DNA from: Aliikangiella maris
Lineage (GTDB): Bacteria > Pseudomonadota > Gammaproteobacteria > Enterobacterales > Kangiellaceae
Length of the DNA: 64,000 nucleotides
Direction of reading: 5' to 3'
NCBI RefSeq assembly: GCF_040719265.1
Contig: NZ_JBFDAH010000012.1
Coordinates: 62,001 to 126,000 of the forward strand
The notes beneath the pieces are model-generated. The model searched no databases. It was not told where the DNA came from and worked only from the letters and a program-made list of their open reading frames with translations. Below are positions 24,510 to 33,072 of the stretch, in pieces. A program made the position numbers and the translations under genes. Position 1 is the stretch's first letter; each line of letters begins with the position of its first letter.

Positions 24510-25565
24510 TTAAAACTGATTGAGTTTTTTTAATAATTTTTGTGACCGCTGGGTATACTTTTGAGCTAATTCATTATTAGGCTGAATTTGTAAAATTAAA
24601 TTCCAGCGAGTCATTGCTTCTTTTAGTTTGTGGTTACGGTAAAATACCACCGCTTGTTCATGTAATTTATCAAGTAATTGACTTTCCATGTAACCACTTT
24701 GTGATAGGGATGCTGGTGATTTTAAAGCTTTTATTTGAATTAACTTTTCTGCTGCTTCAAGATAACTTTCATCGTTAACTAACAGTACAAATTCATCGGT
24801 ATATAAGGCGATGGTATGGTTTTCTATAAAGTGTCGATAGATTTTTTGCTGCTCAGTGTTACGACTCGATTGTGCCAGCTGACTTAATTTTTCTAACATT
24901 TTACTGCGTTCACTAAGGGAAACCGCCTTTTGCGCCATAGCTTGCATTAATTGTTGTTGTATTTTATACAGTTCAGCGTGGTGTTGTTCGGTGATAAACA
25001 ATCGGTTGGCTTTTTCTAAGCCTTTATAATAGTTGCTTTGAGCTAAATATTTTTTGAGTAGATTGATATTGGCTTTGGCACGTAACTGTTCTTGTTGATA
25101 GAGTTTGCTGGTTGGTGTTACCGGAACTTGAATTAACTGCCCAGGCATCAACTTCATCGGGTTGGTGATTTTATTTATTTTCGCTAGAGTCACAAAATAT
25201 AAAGAATTGCCTAGCCAGGATTCTGCAATTTTTCCAAGACTGTCGCCAGGTTTAATTTTGTAATTGGTTAAGCGAGCAGTATTAAAAAGTTGTTGTGGCG
25301 TTTGAGTTAACTGATCCCATAAAAGTTGCGCTGTTGAGTGATTCCGATTAACGTTTAATACCTGTTTTAGATGACTACTCGCGGCATGAAAATCACCGTG
25401 TTCCAGTAGTTTAATGGCTTTTTCAACAGCTTGATTTTGCGTTGTTGCATGTTCTAGCGGGTCATTTGCTGACGGTGGAGTTTTTTTCGTAGGCAGCCAC
25501 TGGCAACTGGCCAGTAACGATATACTAATTAATAAAAACGCGAGTTTTTTATGCAATGCCATCAT
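24510..25565 (-). CDS. LysM-domain lipoprotein with TPR-like helices
   Basis: This is a 351-residue predicted lipoprotein. The signal peptide ends in a lipobox LLASC (Cys near 21). A TPR-like segment (about 45-90) precedes a LysM motif (about 100-150, YKIKPGDSLGKIAESWLGN and MPGQLIQVPV) that should bind peptidoglycan. More TPR-like helices (about 160-350) end in NNELAQKYTQRSQKLLKKL. It probably tethers a periplasmic complex to the cell wall, but the partner is unknown. It lies 12 bases after smpB and 30 before ratA in one minus-strand operon. Confidence 0.85.
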   Translation of the reverse strand: MMALHKKLAFLLISISLLASCQWLPTKKTPPSANDPLEHATTQNQAVEKAIKLLEHGDFHAASSHLKQVLNVNRNHSTAQLLWDQLTQTPQQLFNTARLTNYKIKPGDSLGKIAESWLGNSLYFVTLAKINKITNPMKLMPGQLIQVPVTPTSKLYQQEQLRAKANINLLKKYLAQSNYYKGLEKANRLFITEQHHAELYKIQQQLMQAMAQKAVSLSERSKMLEKLSQLAQSSRNTEQQKIYRHFIENHTIALYTDEFVLLVNDESYLEAAEKLIQIKALKSPASLSQSGYMESQLLDKLHEQAVVFYRNHKLKEAMTRWNLILQIQPNNELAQKYTQRSQKLLKKLNQF

Positions 25566-25577
25566 AAATTGTGAAGG

Positions 25578-26057
25578 TTAGTTAAAATTATTTTTCATTA
25601 ACCGTTGTTTATCACGATCCCATTCCTTCGCTCTTTCAGTTGCGCGTTTATCATGCAACTTTTTACCTTTGGCCGTACCAATTTTTAATTTAATGCGGTT
25701 TCTAATCCAGTAAAGCGATAGTGGAACAACGGTGTAACCGTCTTTTTGCTGAGCATCGAAAAGTTTATTGAGTTCTGCCCGATGTAAAAGTAATTTTCTG
25801 TTGCGGGTTGGTGTTGGTTTAATATGAGTCGAGGCTGTAATTAAAGGCGAAATATGGCAACCTTGTAGAAACGCTTCACCATTTTGCAGGTAAATATAAG
25901 CATCGGTCAGGTTGGCTTTTTTCTCGCGCATGGCTTTGACCTCCCAGCCTTCCAAAGACAAGCCTGCCTCGTAGGTCTGGTCGATAAAATAGTCATGCTT
26001 CGCTTTGCGATTTTGCACGATAGTATTTTCTGGCGTTTTCTTCTTGTTGGCAGCCAT
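25578..26057 (-). CDS. smpB: SsrA-binding protein SmpB
   Basis: This is a 159-residue partner of tmRNA in trans-translation. The OB-fold core has KAKHDYFIDQTYEAGLSLEGWEVK, the conserved ANLTDAY and the GCHISPLITAS strand. The basic C-terminal tail GKKLHDKRATERAKEWDRDKQRLM probes the empty mRNA channel. Start ATG 26057. Length and motifs are normal for the family. It heads the operon with the LysM lipoprotein, ratA and rnfH. Confidence 0.97.
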   Translation of the reverse strand: MAANKKKTPENTIVQNRKAKHDYFIDQTYEAGLSLEGWEVKAMREKKANLTDAYIYLQNGEAFLQGCHISPLITASTHIKPTPTRNRKLLLHRAELNKLFDAQQKDGYTVVPLSLYWIRNRIKLKIGTAKGKKLHDKRATERAKEWDRDKQRLMKNNFN

Positions 26058-26139
26058 CGACTTCTTAATCTGGGGTGAATCTAATAGGAGAGAATTATAG
26101 GTGAATCAGCGGGGTTTGTCTGCAAATAGCCAGAAAAAT

Positions 26140-26168
26140 AAACAGCGCTTTTATTTAAAGCGCTGTTT
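26140..26168 (-). terminator. Intrinsic terminator after tolC
   Basis: A 12-bp perfect stem AAACAGCGCTTT (26140-26151) with AAAGCGCTGTTT (26157-26168) and a 5-base loop is followed on the minus strand by a T-rich run (TATTTTTC). It lies nine bases after the tolC stop. Confidence 0.85.
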
Positions 26169-26176
26169 TATAAGGA

Positions 26177-27601
26177 TTATCTTAACATTTTGTTAACCAG
26201 TCCAAGATCTTTTTCATCGAGCAAACCTGCTGCTTGCTTTAATTTTAGCGTGTTTAATATGTAGTCATATCGTGCGCGCGCATGTTGTCGCTTAGCATCA
26301 AAGAGTTGTTGAGTTTGTAGTAATACATCAACAATTGTTCGTGTACCCACTTCAAAGCCGGCTTGAGTGGCTTCCAGCGCACTTTGTGACGAAATGACAG
26401 CCTGTTTCAGGGCGTTGACCGAACTGACTGCGGCAACGACACCCAAATAGGCGTTACGGGTTTCACTAACTGCGCGTCGGTGGTCGGCTTCGAGATTATG
26501 CGAGGCTTGTACATATAAGCTTTGTGACTCTTTCGTTCGTGAGCTGGTTTGGCCGCCTGAATAAAGTGGTATGTTGACGTTAAGCGATATGGTTGTTGAT
26601 GGATTAGTAGAATTGGTTGTGGCATCAACAAAACCGATAAGCTCTCCAGCATCATTTTCACGCGGAAAAGCTGGAGATGTGGTATCTCTATCAGAATCGG
26701 AGTAAGTTGCCTGAAGTCCAACTGTCGGATAATGACCTGATTGTGAAATGTCGATGTTCTTCTTGGCAATTTCCAAAGCAATTTTTGATGCTTTAATTGA
26801 TATGTTATTTGACTCTGACTCTTTAACCCAAGCTTTAATATCACTGGGTACTGGATTTTTGAGTGGGATATCAGATTTTAGCGATAGCAAACCATAATGA
26901 TATTGACCGGTTATTTGTTGCAATGCTTCGTGTGCGTTATCGAGTGCGTTTTGTGCGCTGATCTGATTGGCAACCGCTCTATCATGACGAGATTGGGCTT
27001 CATGCACATCGGTCATTGCGATCAGACCTACTTCAAATCGTTGTTTGGTTTGCGCCAGTTCTTTCGATACGGCTTCGGTTTCTGCTTTTGAAAAGGCGAC
27101 GCTGTCTTTTGCCGCTAATACATTAAAATAAGCTTCAGCGACTCGAATAATGAGTTCATGCCGGGCACCTTCGTGTTGTACATTTGAGCGCAGTGCTTCT
27201 TTTTCAGAACGAGAGAGTGTTAACCAGGTTGTGTGGTTATAGATTTCTTGATTGAGCTGAATACGCCAGCTATATCCATCAGTTTCTGATTCACTATTTT
27301 GAGTAACGTCAATATTTTGAGGATTATTGGGGTCGCCGATTGGCGTAAAAATACCTTTGGTTGTTCGTGTTGACTCATTATCAGCCAGTTCATATCCTGC
27401 ACTGGCAGTTAATTGGGGTAATAAGCCCGCCAGACTTTGATTGACGCGCTCATTAGAGGCTTTTCGTCCTGCTTCACTGGCCAGAAAGACCGGATCATTG
27501 TCTTTCGCCAGATTATAGATATCGAGTAAATTATCAGCCCAAGCACTCGCTGATGATAAAAGTAGACAAATGCTCAATGCCGTTTTGGTTGGTTTATTCA
27601 T
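26177..27601 (-). CDS. tolC: TolC-family outer membrane efflux channel
   Basis: This is a 474-residue outer membrane factor that trimerises into a beta-barrel plus periplasmic tunnel for tripartite efflux and type I secretion. The signal peptide ends near ASAWA. Two OEP repeats (about 30-220 and 245-460) show LAKDNDPVFLASEAGRKA and the internal-duplication motif GFEVGTRTIVDVLLQTQQLF, which parallels FEVGLIAMTDVHEAQSRHD. It is divergent, across a pcm-like gene, from nudF-yqiB-cpdA-parE, as in E. coli. The mRNA leader has potential secondary structure. Confidence 0.95.
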   Translation of the reverse strand: MNKPTKTALSICLLLSSASAWADNLLDIYNLAKDNDPVFLASEAGRKASNERVNQSLAGLLPQLTASAGYELADNESTRTTKGIFTPIGDPNNPQNIDVTQNSESETDGYSWRIQLNQEIYNHTTWLTLSRSEKEALRSNVQHEGARHELIIRVAEAYFNVLAAKDSVAFSKAETEAVSKELAQTKQRFEVGLIAMTDVHEAQSRHDRAVANQISAQNALDNAHEALQQITGQYHYGLLSLKSDIPLKNPVPSDIKAWVKESESNNISIKASKIALEIAKKNIDISQSGHYPTVGLQATYSDSDRDTTSPAFPRENDAGELIGFVDATTNSTNPSTTISLNVNIPLYSGGQTSSRTKESQSLYVQASHNLEADHRRAVSETRNAYLGVVAAVSSVNALKQAVISSQSALEATQAGFEVGTRTIVDVLLQTQQLFDAKRQHARARYDYILNTLKLKQAAGLLDEKDLGLVNKMLR

Positions 27602-27639
27602 TTTTTTACCTGCAAGTCGTCAAAATAAATTAGAGTTTC

Positions 27640-27716
27640 CCCTGGTCACGCGGTAATTTCTTATGCGTGAGAATACCAATGAATATCAGGGTAAAGTCTC
27701 CAACTGAAATGCCCTG
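27640..27716 (-). promoter_or_regulatory. Possible structured leader of tolC with alternative pairings
   Basis: Upstream of the tolC start at 27601 the same CAGGG (plus strand 27687-27691) can pair either with CCCTG at 27640-27644, enclosing a TCACGC/GCGTGA hairpin (27646-27670), or with CCCTG at 27712-27716, extended by AATAT/ATATT. The two pairings are mutually exclusive. No known riboswitch class is recognised. The rest of 27602-27881 shows nothing else clear. Confidence 0.3.
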
Positions 27717-27881
27717 TCAATATTCCAAGTTTCCCGATTATCTGTGCGAGCCAGAACTTAGGTGTGTTAGCATTGTAACTCACCTGCGTTGCCAAATTTT
27801 AGCTTTAAGTTATTAGTAAATCATTTGATTTGTAAATGAATTTTACAGATAGTGAGTATTCACCGGCGAAATAACGTGTTG

Positions 27882-28535
27882 TTAAAAGATAAAGCGGTTA
27901 GCTCGCTCAGCGTTTATCATGGGTTGCGCTGCAACTGGAAATAAAATCTCGATATCCCACTCTTTATTGTCTGTCAGTTTGCATAAACAAGCATTTTGTG
28001 CCAAATGATCGCCAAGAATTGCGGCAATTCTGCCGGTGTGAGACAGGTTTTTTTTCATTACATCAGGCAGTTTTTCCATTGCTGATGTGATAAGTATTGC
28101 ATCGTATGGCGCATGTGCCAGCCAGCCTTCGGTTGCATCAAACTCTTCAAATGTGACATTTTCAACCGCCAGCGCGCCTACTTTTTGTTGTGAAAACTCA
28201 ACGAATTCACTGATGATATCGACGCTATAGACATGTTTTGCCAGTTTTCCAAGTATGGCGCTGGCATAGCCATGACCGCAGCCAATTTCCAAAACTTTTT
28301 CTTGTCCTTCCAGAGTTAAAGCCTGGATCATGCGGGCCAACTCGCGTGGTGCAAGCATTGACTGGTTATGCCCTAAAGGTATTGCAACATCGGCATAAGC
28401 TAAATTACGATGTTCTTCGGGGACAAACTGCTCGCGAGGAATCGTTGCCATTGCCCCCAGCAGTTTTTTATCAAAAACTTTCCAGGGTTTGATTTGCTGT
28501 TCAATCATATTGAATCGCGCTTTTTCAATATTCAT
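27882..28535 (-). CDS. Protein-L-isoaspartate O-methyltransferase-like protein
   Basis: This is a 217-residue Rossmann methyltransferase of the PCMT superfamily. The SAM motif VLEIGCGHGYASAIL (near 82-97) and the acidic VYSVDI strand are present. The N-terminal NMIEQQIKPW and IPLGHNQSMLAPRELARM are typical of the group encoded next to tolC in gammaproteobacteria. That group differs from housekeeping Pcm in the substrate loop, so isoaspartate repair is only a default assumption. Confidence 0.85.
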   Translation of the reverse strand: MNIEKARFNMIEQQIKPWKVFDKKLLGAMATIPREQFVPEEHRNLAYADVAIPLGHNQSMLAPRELARMIQALTLEGQEKVLEIGCGHGYASAILGKLAKHVYSVDIISEFVEFSQQKVGALAVENVTFEEFDATEGWLAHAPYDAILITSAMEKLPDVMKKNLSHTGRIAAILGDHLAQNACLCKLTDNKEWDIEILFPVAAQPMINAERANRFIF

Positions 28536-28655
28536 TTACTGCCAACTCTCAGTGTGATTGATTCTGGTTATTTTGTACTACACAGCTTAATATTAGCAAT
28601 GATCTGCTATAAAAATCCTATTAAATATTCAATTACTTGTTACGAGTTTCAACGA

Positions 28656-29288
28656 ATGAAAAATACCGAGCAACTAAAATATGAGATTTTAAAGACTGAA
28701 AACGGGTTTAACGGTTATTTTAAAATCAACCGGTATACTATTCGGCAGCAATTATTTGCCGGTGGTTGGAGTGAACCATTTCAACGAGAATTATTTGAGC
28801 GTGGTCATGCCGCAGCCGTGTTGCTGCTTGATCCACTGAAAGAACGATTGGCATTGGTAGAGCAATTTAGGCCTGGCGCCATGGAAACAGAAGCTTATCC
28901 TTGGATAACTGAGCCAGTGGCGGGCATTATTGAGACTGGTGAAACACCAGGGAATGTTGTGCGCCGAGAATCAATTGAAGAAGCCGGATGTGAGATTAAG
29001 CGACTGCGTCAAATTTATAAATATTTGGTGAGTCCTGGTGGTTGTACTGAAACGGTATGTCTGTATCTGGGAGAAATTGATAGCACAACTTTGCCGGAAT
29101 TAGGTGGTTTAGATGATGAGAATGAAGATATTCGAATTGTGAATATTTCTATTGACGAAGCATTTCAACGTCTTGACCGTGGCGAATTTAATAATGCAAT
29201 GATGCTAATTGCCATTCAATGGCTCAAATTAAATTGGTCAAACCGAGAAAATATTTGGGAAAATAGTGAGATTGAACACAAAAACTAG
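28656..29288 (+). CDS. nudF: ADP-ribose diphosphatase NudF
   Basis: This is a 210-residue Nudix hydrolase that cleaves ADP-ribose to AMP and ribose 5-phosphate. The Nudix box is complete: GIIETGE near 91-97 followed by RRESIEEAG. The ADP-ribose-specific Pro-Gly-Gly lies downstream in SPGGCTETVCLYLGEI. Start ATG 28656 gives MKNTEQLKYEIL; an upstream extension would overlap the divergent methyltransferase gene. It is the first gene of the nudF-yqiB-cpdA group conserved opposite tolC. Confidence 0.95.
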   Translation: MKNTEQLKYEILKTENGFNGYFKINRYTIRQQLFAGGWSEPFQRELFERGHAAAVLLLDPLKERLALVEQFRPGAMETEAYPWITEPVAGIIETGETPGNVVRRESIEEAGCEIKRLRQIYKYLVSPGGCTETVCLYLGEIDSTTLPELGGLDDENEDIRIVNISIDEAFQRLDRGEFNNAMMLIAIQWLKLNWSNRENIWENSEIEHKN

Positions 29289-29459
29289 AAAAAGTTACCT
29301 AAACTAAAACAACGACAAGATTATTGAGATAATCTTAGTAGTTTAATCAACCCGTTAACCGACAAAAAGTCAGGTTGTTTGTGTTAATTGAGCTGTTTCT
29401 GGTCATTTGAACGAAATGTAGTAACTGACACTTGCAGTATTTGGTGTTTTGGAATGTGG

Positions 29460-30044
29460 ATGAGTGAGTCTTTAATCGTTAGCAATAAAAATAAGCTACG
29501 TGAACAATATAAGCCTGATTTAACAGCGATGCTGTCGCAGTGCGAAATAAATTACTGGTTGTTAAATCAATTAATACCTGAGTTAACTCTGTCTGGTAAA
29601 CAGCGTGCTTTAAACTCAGCAGTGGGGACTGCTTGTAATAAGCCCCGAGAATTGGCAAATCAACCTTACTCTGGCGTATCGGCAAGCAAGGTTTGTGAAA
29701 AACGTTTTATTGTGAAGACTTCCGCAATTCAATTGGTATTTACAATAACTGATTTGGCTCCTTATACAACAACGACTAAACTTACCATAAATACACCTGA
29801 AATCGGTATTGAACGTGAACTGTCACTAATTGTTCGACTGTATCATGATGTTAAAATGATGGAAGTTATGGAAGGTTCTGGACCGTCAGCTATGGCCGCA
29901 ATATACCCTGCAAATGCACAACGAAAAAATGTTGATGAAAAACGCCAAGTTAATCAATTTGTCGGGGAGTGCCTGAAAGCCTGCTTTGAAAAGAAAGTGC
30001 ACAACACCACCCAACCACAAGGAGAACAACCTTATCATGGCTGA
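29460..30044 (+). CDS. DUF1249 family protein (YqiB)
   Basis: This is a 194-residue protein of the YqiB/DUF1249 family, function unknown. Family features are YKPDLTAMLSQCEINYWLLNQLIPE, VRLYHDVKMMEVM and RKNVDEKRQVNQFVGECL. The start is set at ATG 29460 behind a GGA; an ATG two codons earlier is equally possible, and the frame is open upstream without conservation. Its last eight bases overlap the start of cpdA, so the two are coupled. The 170-base gap after nudF contains an AAGATTAT/ATAATCTT hairpin (29317-29336). Confidence 0.85.
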   Translation: MSESLIVSNKNKLREQYKPDLTAMLSQCEINYWLLNQLIPELTLSGKQRALNSAVGTACNKPRELANQPYSGVSASKVCEKRFIVKTSAIQLVFTITDLAPYTTTTKLTINTPEIGIERELSLIVRLYHDVKMMEVMEGSGPSAMAAIYPANAQRKNVDEKRQVNQFVGECLKACFEKKVHNTTQPQGEQPYHG

Positions 30045-30876
30045 TAAAATCGATATGCTCCCTTATGAGATACAGCCAGCGCAAACAGATGTTGTGCGTT
30101 TGGCACAAATTACCGATTGCCATATTTTTGCTGATCCTGAGGGATGCCTGCTAGGTTTGAATACTCGCGATAGTTTTGAAGCTGTCTGCGATCGCCTTAA
30201 GCGCGAAGAATGGCGTCCAGATGCCCTGCTTGCCACAGGTGACTTATCACAAGATGCATCTCCACAAGCTTATAAATATTTAGCTGATTATTTTAAGTCG
30301 ATGCAACTGGCGACTTTTTGGCTTGCTGGTAATCATGACGACTCCGATACCATGGAAATGTACTTAAGCAACAGTAGTGTTTTTCCTGCAAAACAGATTT
30401 TAATTGGTGACTGGCAAATCTTAATGCTGGATTCGTCGGTAAAAGGCAAGGTGCACGGTCACTTGTCTAATTATCAGATGGCATTTTTGGCGCGTGCGTT
30501 AAAACGTTACCCCGAAAAACATGCCCTTATTTGTCTACATCATCAACCCGTGGATGTGGGATGTGAGTGGCTGGATCAAATTGGTTTGCATAACGCCGAT
30601 GAGTTAGCTGCGTTAATTGCTCGCCACAACCAGGTCAAAGGGGTGTTGTGGGGGCATATCCACCAGGAGTTTCAACGTTCAATTAATGGAGTTCAATGGA
30701 TTGCTACACCTTCTAGTTGTGTTCAGTTTGAGCCGGGATCGATTGATTTCAGTGCTGGTGTCGAAGCGCCAGGCTATCGATATCTGAATCTTTATGCCGA
30801 TGGACGTATTGAGTCGGTTGTTCACCGAATCAATAATGTCGAATTTGAAGTTGACTATTCTATTAAAGGCTACTAG
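30037..30876 (+). CDS. cpdA: 3',5'-cyclic-AMP phosphodiesterase CpdA
   Basis: This is a 279-residue metallophosphoesterase that hydrolyses cAMP. The dinuclear metal motifs occur in order: ITDCHIF, ATGDLSQDAS, AGNHDD, CLHHQPV and WGHIHQEF. Start ATG 30037 has an AAGGAGA site and gives MADKIDMLPYEI. It overlaps yqiB by eight bases. The yqiA esterase gene that usually lies between cpdA and parE in enterobacteria is absent. Confidence 0.95.
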   Translation: MADKIDMLPYEIQPAQTDVVRLAQITDCHIFADPEGCLLGLNTRDSFEAVCDRLKREEWRPDALLATGDLSQDASPQAYKYLADYFKSMQLATFWLAGNHDDSDTMEMYLSNSSVFPAKQILIGDWQILMLDSSVKGKVHGHLSNYQMAFLARALKRYPEKHALICLHHQPVDVGCEWLDQIGLHNADELAALIARHNQVKGVLWGHIHQEFQRSINGVQWIATPSSCVQFEPGSIDFSAGVEAPGYRYLNLYADGRIESVVHRINNVEFEVDYSIKGY

Positions 30877-30905
30877 CTTATCTGGGCAAAAGTATCACTC
30901 ATCAG

Positions 30906-30946
30906 ACTGGTGTTTATTTGTTGTTGCTGAATAAATAATCACCAGT
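30906..30946 (+). terminator. Likely terminator after cpdA
   Basis: ACTGGTG (30906-30912) pairs with CACCAGT (30940-30946). The stem continues as TTTATT/AAATAA with one mismatch and is followed by ATTTTC. It lies 30 bases after the cpdA stop. Confidence 0.5.
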
Positions 30947-31051
30947 ATTTTCAATATTTTAACAACAGGTGTTGCGTTTAAAATTAAATGACGCGATTAT
31001 ACACCGTTAACAAATTACTCCGATCAACCTTAACTTAAGCTTAGGAATTCG

Positions 31052-32938
31052 ATGTCTAGTTCTTATAATTCCGATTCAATAGAAGTTCTCAGTGGATTAG
31101 ATCCTGTTAAAAAACGTCCTGGAATGTATACCGATACCGCCAGACCAAATCATTTGGCCCAGGAAGTTATCGATAACAGTGTCGACGAAGCATTAGCCGG
31201 CCATTGTAAAAATTTACAGGTAATTCTGCATGAAGATGGGGCGCTCGAAGTTCAGGATGATGGTCGTGGTATGCCTGTCGATATTCATCCTGAAGAAGGT
31301 ATTAGTGGCGTCGAATTGATTTTGACCAAGCTACATGCTGGCGGTAAGTTTTCTAATAAAAACTATCAGTTTTCTGGTGGGTTGCATGGCGTTGGTATTT
31401 CTGTGGTTAATGCGCTTTCATCTCGGGTTGAAGTTTATGTCAAACGTGATGGCAAACAGTTTGCTATCAGTTTTGCCAATGGTGATGTATGTGAGTCACT
31501 AAAAGAGATTGGTGAAGTTGGCAAACGAAATACGGGTACAACGGTTAAATTTTGGCCGGATCCACAATATTTCGATACACCAAAATATTCTGTTGCCAAA
31601 CTTAAGTATTTGTTGCGTGCTAAAGCTGTATTATGTCCTGGCTTGAGTGTAACGCTGGTCGAAACGAATGGCGAAAAAACACAGTGGCTCTATGAAGATG
31701 GGTTGCGAGATTATTTAAAAGGCGCCAGTGTTGATGTGGAATGCCTGCCAGAGGAGCCGTTTTGTGGTAATTTTTCTGGTGATACCGAAGCGGTTGACTG
31801 GGCACTGTTTTGGTTGCCGGAGGGTGGTGAGGTTTTAAATGAGAGCTATGTCAATCTGATTCCAACACCTTTGGGTGGCACCCATGTTAACGGCCTGAGA
31901 AACGGCCTGTTAGATGCGATGAAAGAGTTTTGTGAGTTTCGTAATAGTCTGCCTCGAGGAGTAAAATTAACGGCAGATGATTTGTGGCATGGGTTGTCAT
32001 TTGTCTTGTCGGTAAAAATGCAGGATCCACAGTTTTCTGGCCAAACGAAAGAGCGATTGTCATCGCGCCAGTCAGCCGCCTTTGTTTCTGGCATTGTCAA
32101 AGACGCCTTCTCGTTATGGTTAAATCAAAATCCAAACTATGGCGATAGGCTGGCTGAGATTACGATTGCCAACGCACATAAACGTTTGCGTTCTAATAAA
32201 AAAGTTGTACGTAAAAAGGTGACGAGTGGGCCAGCTTTACCGGGTAAATTGGCTGATTGTGTTGGTCAGGATTCAATGGCCAGTGAACTGTTTTTGGTAG
32301 AGGGTGATTCTGCGGGGGGATCGGCGAAGCAGGCGCGTGATAAAGAGTTTCAGGCAATCATGCCGCTACGCGGAAAAATCTTGAACACTTGGGAAGTAGA
32401 CTCGGGTGAAATTCTTGCCTCTCAAGAAGTACACGACATTTCGGTTGCACTAGGACTTGATCCTGGATCGACTGATTTATCGAATTTAAGATATGGAAAA
32501 ATTTGTATTCTGGCTGATGCAGACTCCGACGGTTTACACATTGCGACACTATTATGTGCATTGTTTGTACGCCATTTTACCGCGTTGGTTGAAGCTGGTC
32601 ATGTGTATGTTGCTATGCCGCCGCTATACCGGATTGATATCGGTAAAGAAGTTTACTATGCGCTCGATGAAGCTGAAAAAGTCGGTGTTTTGGACCGAAT
32701 TAAGGCTGAGAAAAAACGAGGTAATGTGAATGTGCAACGTTTTAAAGGATTGGGTGAAATGAATCCTAAGCAATTACGCGAAACAACCATGGCAACAGAA
32801 ACCCGTCGATTGGTGCAGCTGACAATTGACTCTCACGAATCAACCAATGAAGTGATGGATATGCTGTTAGCCAAAAAACGTTCTGGTGATCGTAAAAGTT
32901 GGCTGGAAGAAAAAGGCAATCTGGCAGAAATTGATTAA
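31052..32938 (+). CDS. parE: DNA topoisomerase IV subunit B
   Basis: This is a 628-residue ATPase subunit of topoisomerase IV, which decatenates daughter chromosomes. The GHKL ATPase domain shows EVIDNSVDEALAG, DDGRGMPVDIH and GGLHGVGISVVNALS. The TOPRIM domain shows LVEGDSAGGSAKQ and DADSDGLHIATL, and the C-terminal RFKGLGEMNPKQL follows. Length matches ParE rather than GyrB (about 800). parC lies 134 bases downstream. Confidence 0.97.
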   Translation: MSSSYNSDSIEVLSGLDPVKKRPGMYTDTARPNHLAQEVIDNSVDEALAGHCKNLQVILHEDGALEVQDDGRGMPVDIHPEEGISGVELILTKLHAGGKFSNKNYQFSGGLHGVGISVVNALSSRVEVYVKRDGKQFAISFANGDVCESLKEIGEVGKRNTGTTVKFWPDPQYFDTPKYSVAKLKYLLRAKAVLCPGLSVTLVETNGEKTQWLYEDGLRDYLKGASVDVECLPEEPFCGNFSGDTEAVDWALFWLPEGGEVLNESYVNLIPTPLGGTHVNGLRNGLLDAMKEFCEFRNSLPRGVKLTADDLWHGLSFVLSVKMQDPQFSGQTKERLSSRQSAAFVSGIVKDAFSLWLNQNPNYGDRLAEITIANAHKRLRSNKKVVRKKVTSGPALPGKLADCVGQDSMASELFLVEGDSAGGSAKQARDKEFQAIMPLRGKILNTWEVDSGEILASQEVHDISVALGLDPGSTDLSNLRYGKICILADADSDGLHIATLLCALFVRHFTALVEAGHVYVAMPPLYRIDIGKEVYYALDEAEKVGVLDRIKAEKKRGNVNVQRFKGLGEMNPKQLRETTMATETRRLVQLTIDSHESTNEVMDMLLAKKRSGDRKSWLEEKGNLAEID

Positions 32939-33072
32939 CTTTAGCACTTGATAAAATGCTTTAAGTTTAATTAATTAAATTTAAATCCAACGAGACTGAT
33001 TCTGTTAAATACAACTATAGCTAACGGTCCAGTCCAATTAAAACCAATATTTTGAGTAGCTAATAAAGAACT

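Noticed and set aside
28410..28655. Longer N-terminus for NudF
   Set aside because: The frame is open upstream, but it overlaps the divergent methyltransferase gene and gives no family-like sequence; ATG 28656 matches known NudF starts.
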